From an uncultured Ruminococcus sp. (GTDB lineage Bacteria; Bacillota; Clostridia; Oscillospirales; Ruminococcaceae), in assembly GCA_945876155.1 (NCBI GenBank), contig CAMCMW010000057.1, positions 1 to 7,713 of the forward strand: a DNA stretch of 7,713 nucleotides. Direction: 5' to 3'. The notes beneath the pieces are model-generated. The model did no database searches and was not told the origin of the DNA. It saw only the letters and a list, made by a program, of their open reading frames with translations. The translations under genes were made by a program, and so were the position numbers. Every line of letters starts with the position of its first letter. Within the stretch, counting starts at the first letter, position 1. Below are positions 1 to 5,440 of this stretch, one piece after another.

Positions 1-427
1 CAAGGAAAAGTGCGAGATACTGGTAAATGCCTGCTGTCAGCCCAACTGTCCCAAACGTGTAAAGCATTACCACGACATCGGTGTTACGCAGATAGCTTAC
101 TGCAATCATCTTAAAAACAAACCGAATGTACCTTTTGTTCCCGAAGAATACGGTCTGGAAAATGAAGCCAAGCTGAATTGTCCTTACATGAACAACGATG
201 CGGCTGATGTTAAAAAACTTCCGACTCATGTTTCCCCGGACGCAATCTACGAAAAGTATCTGCCAATGGGTTTTAACCAGTTCAAAATCGAGGGCAGGAC
301 TACCAACATATTCAATCTCATAGAGTCATACATTTACTACATGATAAAACCTGAATTTGCCGACAAGGCACGTCTTGCACTTCTTATGAACCTTATGAAC
401 AACGGTGTAATCAAGGAGTTCAATTAA
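1..427 (+). CDS. U32-peptidase-like, cysteine-rich protein, C-terminal part
   Basis: The reading frame is open from base 2 to the TAA at 425-427, giving 141 residues; the 5' part lies outside the window. The fragment starts with a cluster of cysteines (a Cys-Cys pair, then Cys-Pro-Lys-Arg about residues 11-18, with further cysteines near 38 and 61), a spacing that suggests a metal or Fe-S site. Near residue 96 it has a Phe-Lys-Ile-Glu-Gly-Arg motif, which resembles the LKIEGR signature of the U32 peptidase/UbiU-UbiV/RlhA-like TIM-barrel family. A helical tail follows. By analogy it may be an Fe-S dependent RNA- or cofactor-modifying enzyme, but the substrate cannot be read from this part. The family call is a resemblance made by eye. 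The gene ends just before a strong terminator and converges on the Nudix gene. Confidence 0.5.
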   Translation, partial: KEKCEILVNACCQPNCPKRVKHYHDIGVTQIAYCNHLKNKPNVPFVPEEYGLENEAKLNCPYMNNDAADVKKLPTHVSPDAIYEKYLPMGFNQFKIEGRTTNIFNLIESYIYYMIKPEFADKARLALLMNLMNNGVIKEFN

Positions 428-436
428 AAAAAGCTT

Positions 437-469
437 GTCCCCTGAGATTTGTGACCTCAGGGGACTTTT
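437..469. terminator. Bidirectional intrinsic terminator
   Basis: A perfect 10-bp stem (437-446 with 456-465, sequence GTCCCCTGAG) encloses a 9-nt loop. It is followed by TTTT on the plus strand. It is preceded by a run of seven A (427-432 region), which reads as a T-run on the minus strand. It lies between the convergent U32-like and Nudix genes, only about 11 nt past the Nudix stop, so it should end both transcripts. Confidence 0.9.
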
Positions 470-476
470 AATCAAT

Positions 477-890
477 TTAAACTCTTTCTTTGATGGCTGA
501 CTTAGCCTTGCTGACAATAACCTTATCATTATCATAGGTAAGAATGTTTACAGCATAGCCGATATCCACCCATTTGATTTCTGATATTTCCTCTTCCTGC
601 GCCTTGAAATCATAATTTTTCGCCTGCGCTAAGAAATATACTACGATTTTATGAGTATCCTTTTTCGGCGAGTAGGAAACAGTTTCACGAAACGTCGGAT
701 CAAGAATAACATCTATTCCGGTTTCCTCCATTATTTCACGCTGGGCTGTTTCCAGCTCAGTTTCATTACCCTCAACGTGTCCTTTCGGGAAAGACCAGTG
801 TCCGCTGTTGACGTGTTTAATGAGAAGAATTTCTATATTCCCGTGAAATTTCCGAAAAACAATAGCTCCGCATGATTTTTCATGAAGCAT
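477..890 (-). CDS. Nudix hydrolase, Ap4A-hydrolase (diadenosine tetraphosphatase) type
   Basis: This 137-residue cytosolic enzyme should hydrolyse a nucleoside diphosphate linked to another group; the opening (SCGAIVFRK) and the GHWSFPKGH segment favour the Ap4A pyrophosphohydrolase branch over 8-oxo-dGTP MutT. The Nudix box is complete at residues 37-59: Gly37, Glu43, Arg51-Glu52, Glu55-Glu56 and Gly58, with the metal-binding REXXEE core intact. The start at 890 is chosen because it lies 10 nt after an AAAGGA ribosome binding site (901-906) and the Nudix fold begins right there. A longer in-frame start at 956 would add 22 residues (MAVSEVQ...) but has no ribosome binding site. A promoter lies upstream at 986-1014 and the terminator at 437-469 is shared with the convergent neighbour. 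Exact substrate is not provable from sequence. Confidence 0.88.
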   Translation of the reverse strand: MLHEKSCGAIVFRKFHGNIEILLIKHVNSGHWSFPKGHVEGNETELETAQREIMEETGIDVILDPTFRETVSYSPKKDTHKIVVYFLAQAKNYDFKAQEEEISEIKWVDIGYAVNILTYDNDKVIVSKAKSAIKERV

Positions 891-985
891 TTTTACAGAT
901 TCCTTTCTTTTTGATAAATTATTAAACCTGAACGTCTGTACCTCAGAAACAGCCATTGAAAAGATTTAATAAATGATTTGCATTT

Positions 986-1014
986 ATTATACCATATTTT
1001 TTCGGCTTTGTCTA
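986..1014 (-). promoter_or_regulatory. Sigma-A-type promoter of the Nudix gene
   Basis: On the minus strand the -35 box is TAGACA (1009-1014) and the -10 box is TATAAT (986-991), 17 bp apart. A TGG just before the -10 box makes it an extended -10. Transcription should start near 979, giving a leader of about 90 nt before the start codon at 890. Confidence 0.75.
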
Positions 1015-1035
1015 CAACTTTTTACCCTTATCTAT

Positions 1036-1064
1036 TTGACTATATGTAAAAAATGATATATAAT
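1036..1064 (+). promoter_or_regulatory. Sigma-A-type promoter of the CPBP gene
   Basis: The -35 box is TTGACT (1036-1041) and the -10 box is a perfect TATAAT (1059-1064), separated by 17 bp. The expected start is about 1071, the first base of palindromic repeat copy A. This is divergent from the Nudix promoter, with the -35 boxes about 20 bp apart. Confidence 0.78.
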
Positions 1065-1070
1065 GTTTAT

Positions 1071-1200
1071 ATAGTGAACGCAAAAAATAATTTTGCTTTC
1101 ACTATAATAATTTATTTTATAGCCTTGCACATACGCTTACTTCGTAAGCTCCGTGCATATCGGCTAATAGTAAACGAAAAAAATATTTTTCGTTTACTAT
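1071..1200. repeat. 130-bp palindromic repeat element, copy A
   Basis: This AT-rich element is made of three hairpins. Hairpin 1 is 1071-1085 with 1091-1105 (one mismatch, loop AATAA). Hairpin 2, GC-rich, spans 1122-1164, with GCC/GGC at the base, TGCAC (1126-1130) pairing GTGCA (1153-1157), and a perfect inner stem GCTTAC/GTAAGC around TTC. Hairpin 3 is a perfect 15-bp stem, 1167-1181 with 1186-1200. The arms of hairpins 1 and 3 are related, so the whole element also has terminal inverted repeats matching at 13 of 15 positions (ATAGTRAACG). A second copy of the same length lies at 6431-6560. It carries no coding capacity and looks like a MITE or extragenic palindrome. Here it should be transcribed as most of the leader of the CPBP gene. 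Confidence 0.88.
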
Positions 1201-1210
1201 AGAAACTTCA

Positions 1211-1256
1211 ATGGAGGAAAAATATCCGTTATTTTTACCGGATATACTAAAAAATT
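1211..1256 (+). promoter_or_regulatory. Leader segment with Shine-Dalgarno-like ATGGAGG and hairpin before the CPBP start
   Basis: A GGAGG (1213-1217) lies about 40 nt from the CPBP ATG at 1257, too far for normal initiation. Between them a perfect 7-bp hairpin (1222-1228 with 1239-1245, ATATCCG) could bring it nearer. The same ATG also opens a 17-codon frame (1211-1264) that overlaps the CPBP start. Whether it is a leader peptide, a folded ribosome site or chance is unresolved. Confidence 0.3.
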
Positions 1257-1580
1257 ATGAATAATACTTTTTTTGAAAACAGTGATTACAGCGCTGATTT
1301 CTCCGCACCGCCGGAGGTATCAGACATAAATTCCAAAAACCCCTTTGACAATTTTACGGAATATGAGGACTACAACAGCGATTACAGCGAGATTGTTCCC
1401 CAGATAGAGATTCCCGGCTGTGTTATCCCCTTTGAACCTTCGAGAGATGAGAAAAAGAAAGTGCGCCATTATTTCAACATTGCCGGTGCCGGAGTGCTTA
1501 TCCACTTTATCGCAGCATACGGTATCATGACGGCTATACTGACTCTTCTTCAGTTTATTGTCATGAAAAGGACGGTGTAA
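1257..1580 (+). pseudogene. N-terminal part of a frameshifted CPBP-family membrane protein
   Basis: This 107-residue frame holds an acidic, Asn/Asp/Tyr-rich cytosolic leader (residues 1-58), then a basic stretch (DEKKKVRHYF, about 63-72), then one hydrophobic membrane segment (about 75-101). It ends abruptly with a basic MKRTV tail. The next frame (-1 relative) is open from 1451 and continues smoothly into the CPBP core at 1649-2431. One extra A in the run of four A at 1566-1569 would join the two as a single protein of about 391 residues. I therefore read this as the N-terminal part of one gene that has lost a base, or suffers a sequence error, rather than as a separate gene. An in-frame TAA at 1248 supports the ATG at 1257 as the start. 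The ribosome site is weak and the leader contains repeat copy A. Confidence 0.65.
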
Positions 1581-1648
1581 AAGTTTCAGAGGCGAGTATT
1601 CAGTACCTTACCGGACTGGAAAACTTTTTCAGCGAATCCTCAATAAAT

Positions 1649-2431
1649 ATGGGAATAAATATGCTGGTTTTAATGACCTGCAGTATACTGGTTTTCCTTA
1701 TTGGTTCAAAGGTGTCAAAAATAAAAATTGGCTCCTACTTCCAGACCAAAGACCTGACCTTTATGACTATTGTTTCCTACTGTATAATCTCTTTCTTTGT
1801 CAGGTACGTGGGAGGAATAGCCGGAACAGCCTTTGAGATGATATTCAGTGGAGTTGATATGACTGTGGGTACTGAGATGATGAACTATCAGAATCCGAAA
1901 ACTATTGCCGTTACCGCTGTTTACGCCTGCTTTGTTGCACCAGTCACCGAAGAACTGATGTACCGTGGATTTGTCCTGAAAAATCTTTCAAGAGTAAGCC
2001 AGCGTTTTGGTATTATTATGAGTGCGCTTTTGTTCGGTCTTATGCACGGAAATATCGCTCAGTTTATCTTCGCTTTCTTTATGGGTATTTTCTTTGCCCA
2101 CATTGATGTAAAACACAATTCCATCCTGCCGTCAATGATTGTCCATGCCTTTGCAAATACGGTTTCAACAGTTATTTCATACTCAGGCGCTCTTGATAAC
2201 GTTGTGGCTGCCGGACTGACAGGCTTTGCAATGATGGCACTGTGCGCCGCAGGACTTGTCCTCTTTGTGAAATTCTACAAAAAAAACCGCCTGCCGTTTA
2301 CAATGCCCCATCAGAAGCTCAGAAACGGCACAGCAGTTTCATCTGTTATGCTTATGCTTTCAATTGCTGTTTATGCGATAATCACGGTTATCAATTCCTT
2401 CCCTTCACTTTCAAATGCACTGTCCGGCTAA
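1649..2431 (+). CDS. CPBP (Abi/CAAX-type) intramembrane metalloprotease, catalytic core
   Basis: The frame encodes 260 residues with six or so hydrophobic segments. It carries all three CPBP motifs: EELMYR (residues 101-106, the EExxxR motif), FGLMH (129-133, Phe-x-x-x-His) and HAFAN (166-170, His-x-x-x-Asn). These residues form the membrane-buried active site in the Rce1-like family. Members cut prenylated or other membrane-associated peptides and, in Gram-positives, often act in bacteriocin maturation or immunity; no bacteriocin gene is visible here. The ATG at 1649 has no ribosome site, and the frame stays open upstream to 1451, so true translation probably begins at 1257 in another frame (see the N-terminal part). 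If the shift is real, this core may be poorly made. Its TAA overlaps the stop of the convergent phage hub gene. Confidence 0.85.
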   Translation: MGINMLVLMTCSILVFLIGSKVSKIKIGSYFQTKDLTFMTIVSYCIISFFVRYVGGIAGTAFEMIFSGVDMTVGTEMMNYQNPKTIAVTAVYACFVAPVTEELMYRGFVLKNLSRVSQRFGIIMSALLFGLMHGNIAQFIFAFFMGIFFAHIDVKHNSILPSMIVHAFANTVSTVISYSGALDNVVAAGLTGFAMMALCAAGLVLFVKFYKKNRLPFTMPHQKLRNGTAVSSVMLMLSIAVYAIITVINSFPSLSNALSG

Positions 2432-3354
2432 GCAGTAAAAAATCCGTCGTTATAAAATCCCAGCTGAGTGACCGGCATACCGCCGTTGAAAACTACGTCA
2501 ACGCTGTGTATCTTTTTCCTCACAAAATCACCGTAGGTTATAAGGTCGAACAGGTCCTCATAGTTATACCCCACGTATTTTATATAATTGCATACGATCC
2601 CTCTCATACTGAAGTTGAGCCTTTGATCCAGAGCCGATTCCGGATCGCTTAAAAACTGACGGTCGAGAGGGATCTGCTTATGCCTGATGATATTTCTGCC
2701 GGTCGCCGCCTGATTTTCCTTGCTGTAGACATCATAGTTTCCTTCAATGTCCTGCATATGGATATGGCTTATCACCTTTGTAAAGTCATGGCGTACTCCC
2801 GTGGCAAGTACCGATTTTTCATCAATATAAAGCAGACTTGACGGTGGTTTCTGGGTTATCCTGACATTATTTGTCCCCTCGATATACGGATAAAGCCCGG
2901 TCTGCTTATACCCCAGATTGCATACAGCGTCCCAGATAGTTGAGCCGTCCTTTATATAGATATAATTTTCTGTCTCACTGTCTTCACAGGTTACATATGG
3001 TATATCCGAAAAGGTTGTTATGACGCCGTTTAAGTCAACGTTTGTCATCATTCCCGGAGTGGGCTGGTTCTGACAAAGCAGTGAAGTAAATCCCTTTGAT
3101 TTTATAAATACTTCATACCTGCCGCTGTGATGGCGTATGTCTATGCTGTCAACCAGACCGCAGTGCATTACCATTTCATACATCAGGAATTCAATACGGT
3201 TAAACTCGGCTATTTCCGCAGTGGAGCTTAAAAATTTACACTCAAAATAAACATAAGGCGTATAAAGTTCCTTTACATACCGGAAATAAAAGCACACCTC
3301 TTCAGCCCTGCAATTATTTTCAGCGTCGTACATTCTGACTGTATACTTCGCCAC
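2428..3354 (-). CDS. Tail hub / baseplate-hub-like phage protein
   Basis: This 308-residue protein starts at a GTG (3352-3354), which lies 3 nt past the stop of the upstream gene. A GGGGGAGG site sits inside that gene's last codons, indicating coupled translation. It is rich in beta strands with few hydrophobic stretches. A segment at about residues 78-104 (an Arg-Tyr-x-Val-x-Ile strand, then KGFTSLL and a QNQPTPG turn) and one at about 136-170 (DGSTIWDAVCNLGY, then a strand-turn-strand) resemble the gp27/gpD-type tail hub of contractile and long-tailed phages. The C-terminal strand (HSVDVVFNGGMPVT) is typical of a finished domain, so the protein looks complete. It is the last gene of the phage block; its TAG overlaps the CPBP stop by two bases. 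Identification is by pattern only. Confidence 0.55.
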   Translation of the reverse strand: MAKYTVRMYDAENNCRAEEVCFYFRYVKELYTPYVYFECKFLSSTAEIAEFNRIEFLMYEMVMHCGLVDSIDIRHHSGRYEVFIKSKGFTSLLCQNQPTPGMMTNVDLNGVITTFSDIPYVTCEDSETENYIYIKDGSTIWDAVCNLGYKQTGLYPYIEGTNNVRITQKPPSSLLYIDEKSVLATGVRHDFTKVISHIHMQDIEGNYDVYSKENQAATGRNIIRHKQIPLDRQFLSDPESALDQRLNFSMRGIVCNYIKYVGYNYEDLFDLITYGDFVRKKIHSVDVVFNGGMPVTQLGFYNDGFFTA

Positions 3355-3357
3355 TCT

Positions 3358-3747
3358 CTATCCCTCCCCCTTTGCTATGATATAGCTGTCACAGCAGAGC
3401 GTCACCTCGCATTTAACAGTCTGTGACTTTATATCATTAACTGCGCTGAAACTTTTCAGCCTTGCAGCATTAAAGAATATGCCGTCCATGGTGAGAAAGA
3501 ATCTCATGTTATTGTTCATAAGCGTATTGAACTCCACACAGGGCGAGGCACATTCCGACTTCAGCACATACCCTTTAAGTTTCAGATAAGCCGGAAACGA
3601 GCCGTTGTCAGTAAAATACATACTGCTGCCTACAAGGTTCTGAAAACTATAGCGCCTGTCACGGCTCAGCTCATAAGAACTGACATAAAGCTTTATATCG
3701 CCGAGTTCTGCAAGGCAGTATTTTTCTTTATCAGGACTGTGATTCAT
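3358..3747 (-). CDS. Small beta-rich phage tail protein
   Basis: The 129-residue product starts at the ATG 3745-3747, directly after a GGAGGAGAAAA ribosome site; a longer in-frame ATG at 3795 lacks one. The start lies inside the end of the upstream gene (17-nt overlap), so translation is coupled. The sequence alternates strands and turns (about residues 10-25, 45-60, 80-110), ending with a VKCEVTLCCDSYI strand. It contains five cysteines, unusual for a virion protein. Its place just before the hub gene suggests a tail tube, tube-initiator or distal-tail-like protein, but I recognise no family with certainty. Confidence 0.5.
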   Translation of the reverse strand: MNHSPDKEKYCLAELGDIKLYVSSYELSRDRRYSFQNLVGSSMYFTDNGSFPAYLKLKGYVLKSECASPCVEFNTLMNNNMRFFLTMDGIFFNAARLKSFSAVNDIKSQTVKCEVTLCCDSYIIAKGEG

Positions 3748-4144
3748 TTTTCTCCTCCGTTCTGCCGGATATTTCCGCTTTACATTCCAGTACAAGCCTT
3801 CTCAGACCATTATCCTGTACCGGTGCAGAAATTTCCGCATGGTTTACCTGATAGCCTGACGCCGCAAGTCTGTCAAGCAGCTGACTGTCAAGCACCTCAT
3901 AAAGTTCTGAGGGAGGCGTGTCAGGCTTTCCGAGAATACGTATGCGAAGGCTGTATTTTTCGCTGTAGTACTCCCCTGCCTCTCCGGAATATCCATTTTC
4001 TATGACAATTTTTGAAATACCGGCAGCGGCGTATATGTCCTCATGGTCACATACCGGAATCTTTTCATATTCGCTGTAAACCGCCGCCTCTCCGCCTTTC
4101 AGAACCGCCAGTATGTCCTCTATGGCGTTTACCAGTCCAGCCAC
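3731..4144 (-). CDS. Tail-terminator / neck-like phage protein
   Basis: The 137-residue product starts with GTG (4142-4144) after a GGGGGTGATT ribosome site. The ATG/GTG choice is supported by a 12-nt gap from the upstream gene and a helix that begins at once (VNAIEDILAVL, residues 5-15). A central strand (YSLRIRIL, about 64-71) is followed by a helix (LYEVLDSQLLDRLAASG) and a last strand (LRRLVLECKAEI). This helix-strand-helix-strand layout matches small tail-terminator or tail-completion proteins that cap the tail below the connector. The position after a connector-like gene fits. Assignment is structural inference without a recognised motif. Confidence 0.45.
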   Translation of the reverse strand: MAGLVNAIEDILAVLKGGEAAVYSEYEKIPVCDHEDIYAAAGISKIVIENGYSGEAGEYYSEKYSLRIRILGKPDTPPSELYEVLDSQLLDRLAASGYQVNHAEISAPVQDNGLRRLVLECKAEISGRTEEKNESQS

Positions 4145-4156
4145 GCAATCACCCCC

Positions 4157-4516
4157 TTATCCGCTGCACACTGCACTGAAAACAAAGTCATCATCACAAA
4201 GCAGGTCAGCCGCCGCCTTGTAATACTCGCACATAAGCTCCTTTGCAAGGTCGTATTCCATCTGTGAATTGCCCTTGCTGTCAGCAGTACCGGCATAGGT
4301 GTAAGCTACCTTGTTTTTCACGCAGGTAAGCTGGCTGTATCTGTAATTTGCAATAGCCGCACAGAGATAGTCAAGCCTTATGTCAGCGGAGGAAGCACCC
4401 TCTTTAAGCTGACGGCTCACCTGCATGATTGACGAGTCAATAAGCGGCTGATACTTGTTGATGTCGATTTCACCCGAAAAGAGTATAAAAAGTGATGTTA
4501 TCTGTGAAATGTTCAT
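4157..4516 (-). CDS. Head-tail connector-like phage protein
   Basis: This 119-residue protein is almost entirely helical in appearance, including a DIRLDYLCAAIANYRYSQL helix near residues 45-63 and an EYDLAKELMCEYYKAAADLL helix near 86-105. Small helical proteins between capsid and tail-terminator genes are usually gp6-type connectors that seat on the portal after DNA packaging. Its ATG overlaps the TGA of the protease gene (ATGA), and its GGAGGG ribosome site is coded by the last codons of that gene, so the two are translated together. The family was not identified by motif; context carries most of the weight. Confidence 0.48.
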   Translation of the reverse strand: MNISQITSLFILFSGEIDINKYQPLIDSSIMQVSRQLKEGASSADIRLDYLCAAIANYRYSQLTCVKNKVAYTYAGTADSKGNSQMEYDLAKELMCEYYKAAADLLCDDDFVFSAVCSG

Positions 4517-5352
4517 TTATTTTTTCCCTCCATTCTGAATTCGTCAAGACTGCTTTCTTTCATTTCAAGCTGTGAAACGATACCGGACTTGTGTTCCTTT
4601 TCAAGCAGTTCCTTAAAGGCAATAAGCTCTTCTGCGTCCATTTTGTCAGCGGCGGCTGTAAGTGCCTTTGCGTACACGTCAGAACCGTTAGCAAGGCAAA
4701 GTCTGTAGATGTCCGCCCTCACTCCGGCGCAGAGTTTTTCTATAAGCTGGTCTTTTTGGGGACTGCCCTCACTTCCTGCTCCTGCAAACTTTTTTGTCAC
4801 CCCAGCATTTACCTGTGCCGGAACAGCAACAAAGCTCCACTCATAAGCGTCGGTTATATCGTCAAGCACTGCATGAGCAATTTTGCCGTTATAGGATTTC
4901 CCGGAAGTATGCGGACAGCCCTTGCGGTTCAGGTCAGCTCCGCAGACAGAGCATTTCCTTGATTTTGCACTGCATGAAATGCTGACTTCCTTTTTGATAC
5001 CGCCGTCAATTTCACGGATAAGGCTGAGATTTTCGTCCGTTCTCACCATGTATGCGCTGCCTTTAAGGTAAGTGTACGGTTCTCCGGCGGCGGTAGTTTT
5101 CGAGTTATCCGTCACAAGTTCTGCGGAGAATATTCTTGCAGTCTGTCCGGCGGATTTGGGGTTGTGGTCGAAAATACCCGTCTTTCCCACAAACAGCTTT
5201 TCAAGGGATTTAAGGGCATTAAGAGAGAATCTTTCACCGTCCCTGTCGATATCGTTGTCGCAGAGGATAACGTCGAATATGTAGACCTCGTCCTCGCTCA
5301 TTTCACGTCTTGTGAATTTGTTAAGCTTTTCAAGTGTTTCGGTTTTATCCAT
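4513..5352 (-). CDS. Prohead (capsid maturation) protease with zinc-ribbon-like insert
   Basis: The 279-residue protein should cleave the scaffold and capsid N-terminal arms during head maturation. The N-terminal half has the pattern of HK97-type or herpes-assemblin-like proteases: a DRDGERFS segment (37-43), a candidate catalytic His63 in GIFDHNPK, a candidate nucleophile Ser124 in KKEVSIS, and a WSFVAVP strand (172-178). Between the last two lies Cys134-x2-Cys137 and Cys146-x-His148, which can bind a zinc ion. After residue 190 the chain becomes helical and charged (LIEKL, ALTAAADKMDAEELIAFKELLEKE), which could be a fused scaffold or delta-like domain. The ATG at 5352 follows an AAAGGAAAATC ribosome site. 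It lies downstream of the capsid gene, reversed from the usual order. Confidence 0.72.
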   Translation of the reverse strand: MDKTETLEKLNKFTRREMSEDEVYIFDVILCDNDIDRDGERFSLNALKSLEKLFVGKTGIFDHNPKSAGQTARIFSAELVTDNSKTTAAGEPYTYLKGSAYMVRTDENLSLIREIDGGIKKEVSISCSAKSRKCSVCGADLNRKGCPHTSGKSYNGKIAHAVLDDITDAYEWSFVAVPAQVNAGVTKKFAGAGSEGSPQKDQLIEKLCAGVRADIYRLCLANGSDVYAKALTAAADKMDAEELIAFKELLEKEHKSGIVSQLEMKESSLDEFRMEGKNK

Positions 5353-5388
5353 AGTGATTTTCCTTTCATTGGTTTATTTGCGGAGTGT

Positions 5389-5414
5389 GACAAGGGGTGA
5401 CTTTACCCCTTGTC
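5389..5414. other. 10-bp hairpin between capsid and protease genes
   Basis: A perfect stem (5389-5398 with 5405-5414, GACAAGGGGT) encloses a 6-nt loop in the 88-nt gap between the capsid stop and protease start. On the transcribed minus strand it is not followed by a T-run, so it is unlikely to be a full terminator. It may protect the 3' end of a processed capsid mRNA or set relative expression. Confidence 0.6.
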
Positions 5415-5440
5415 CTCTGTCCGCTGTGTCCGGTTTACCC

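Noticed and set aside
891..956. Longer Nudix start at 956
   Set aside because: No ribosome site, and the added residues lie outside the Nudix fold; the ATG at 890 has AAAGGA at good distance.
1103..1108. TATAAT inside repeat copy A (and at 6462-6467 in copy B) as an internal promoter
   Set aside because: No acceptable -35 box lies 16-18 bp upstream in either copy; the match follows from the AT-rich arm.
1071..1200. CRISPR array or tRNA-like RNA gene
   Set aside because: There are no regularly spaced identical repeats and no cloverleaf; the pattern is nested palindromes.
2242..2652. Plus-strand 136-residue frame over the CPBP-hub junction
   Set aside because: It overlaps the CPBP coding frame and runs antisense to the hub gene, with no ribosome site or recognisable features.
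3739..4005. Plus-strand frames opposite the phage genes (also 4043-4267, 4591-4962, 5072-5503)
   Set aside because: They are antisense shadows of well-supported genes and lack ribosome sites.
5389..5414. Intrinsic terminator between capsid and protease genes
   Set aside because: The stem is strong but no T-run follows on the coding strand.
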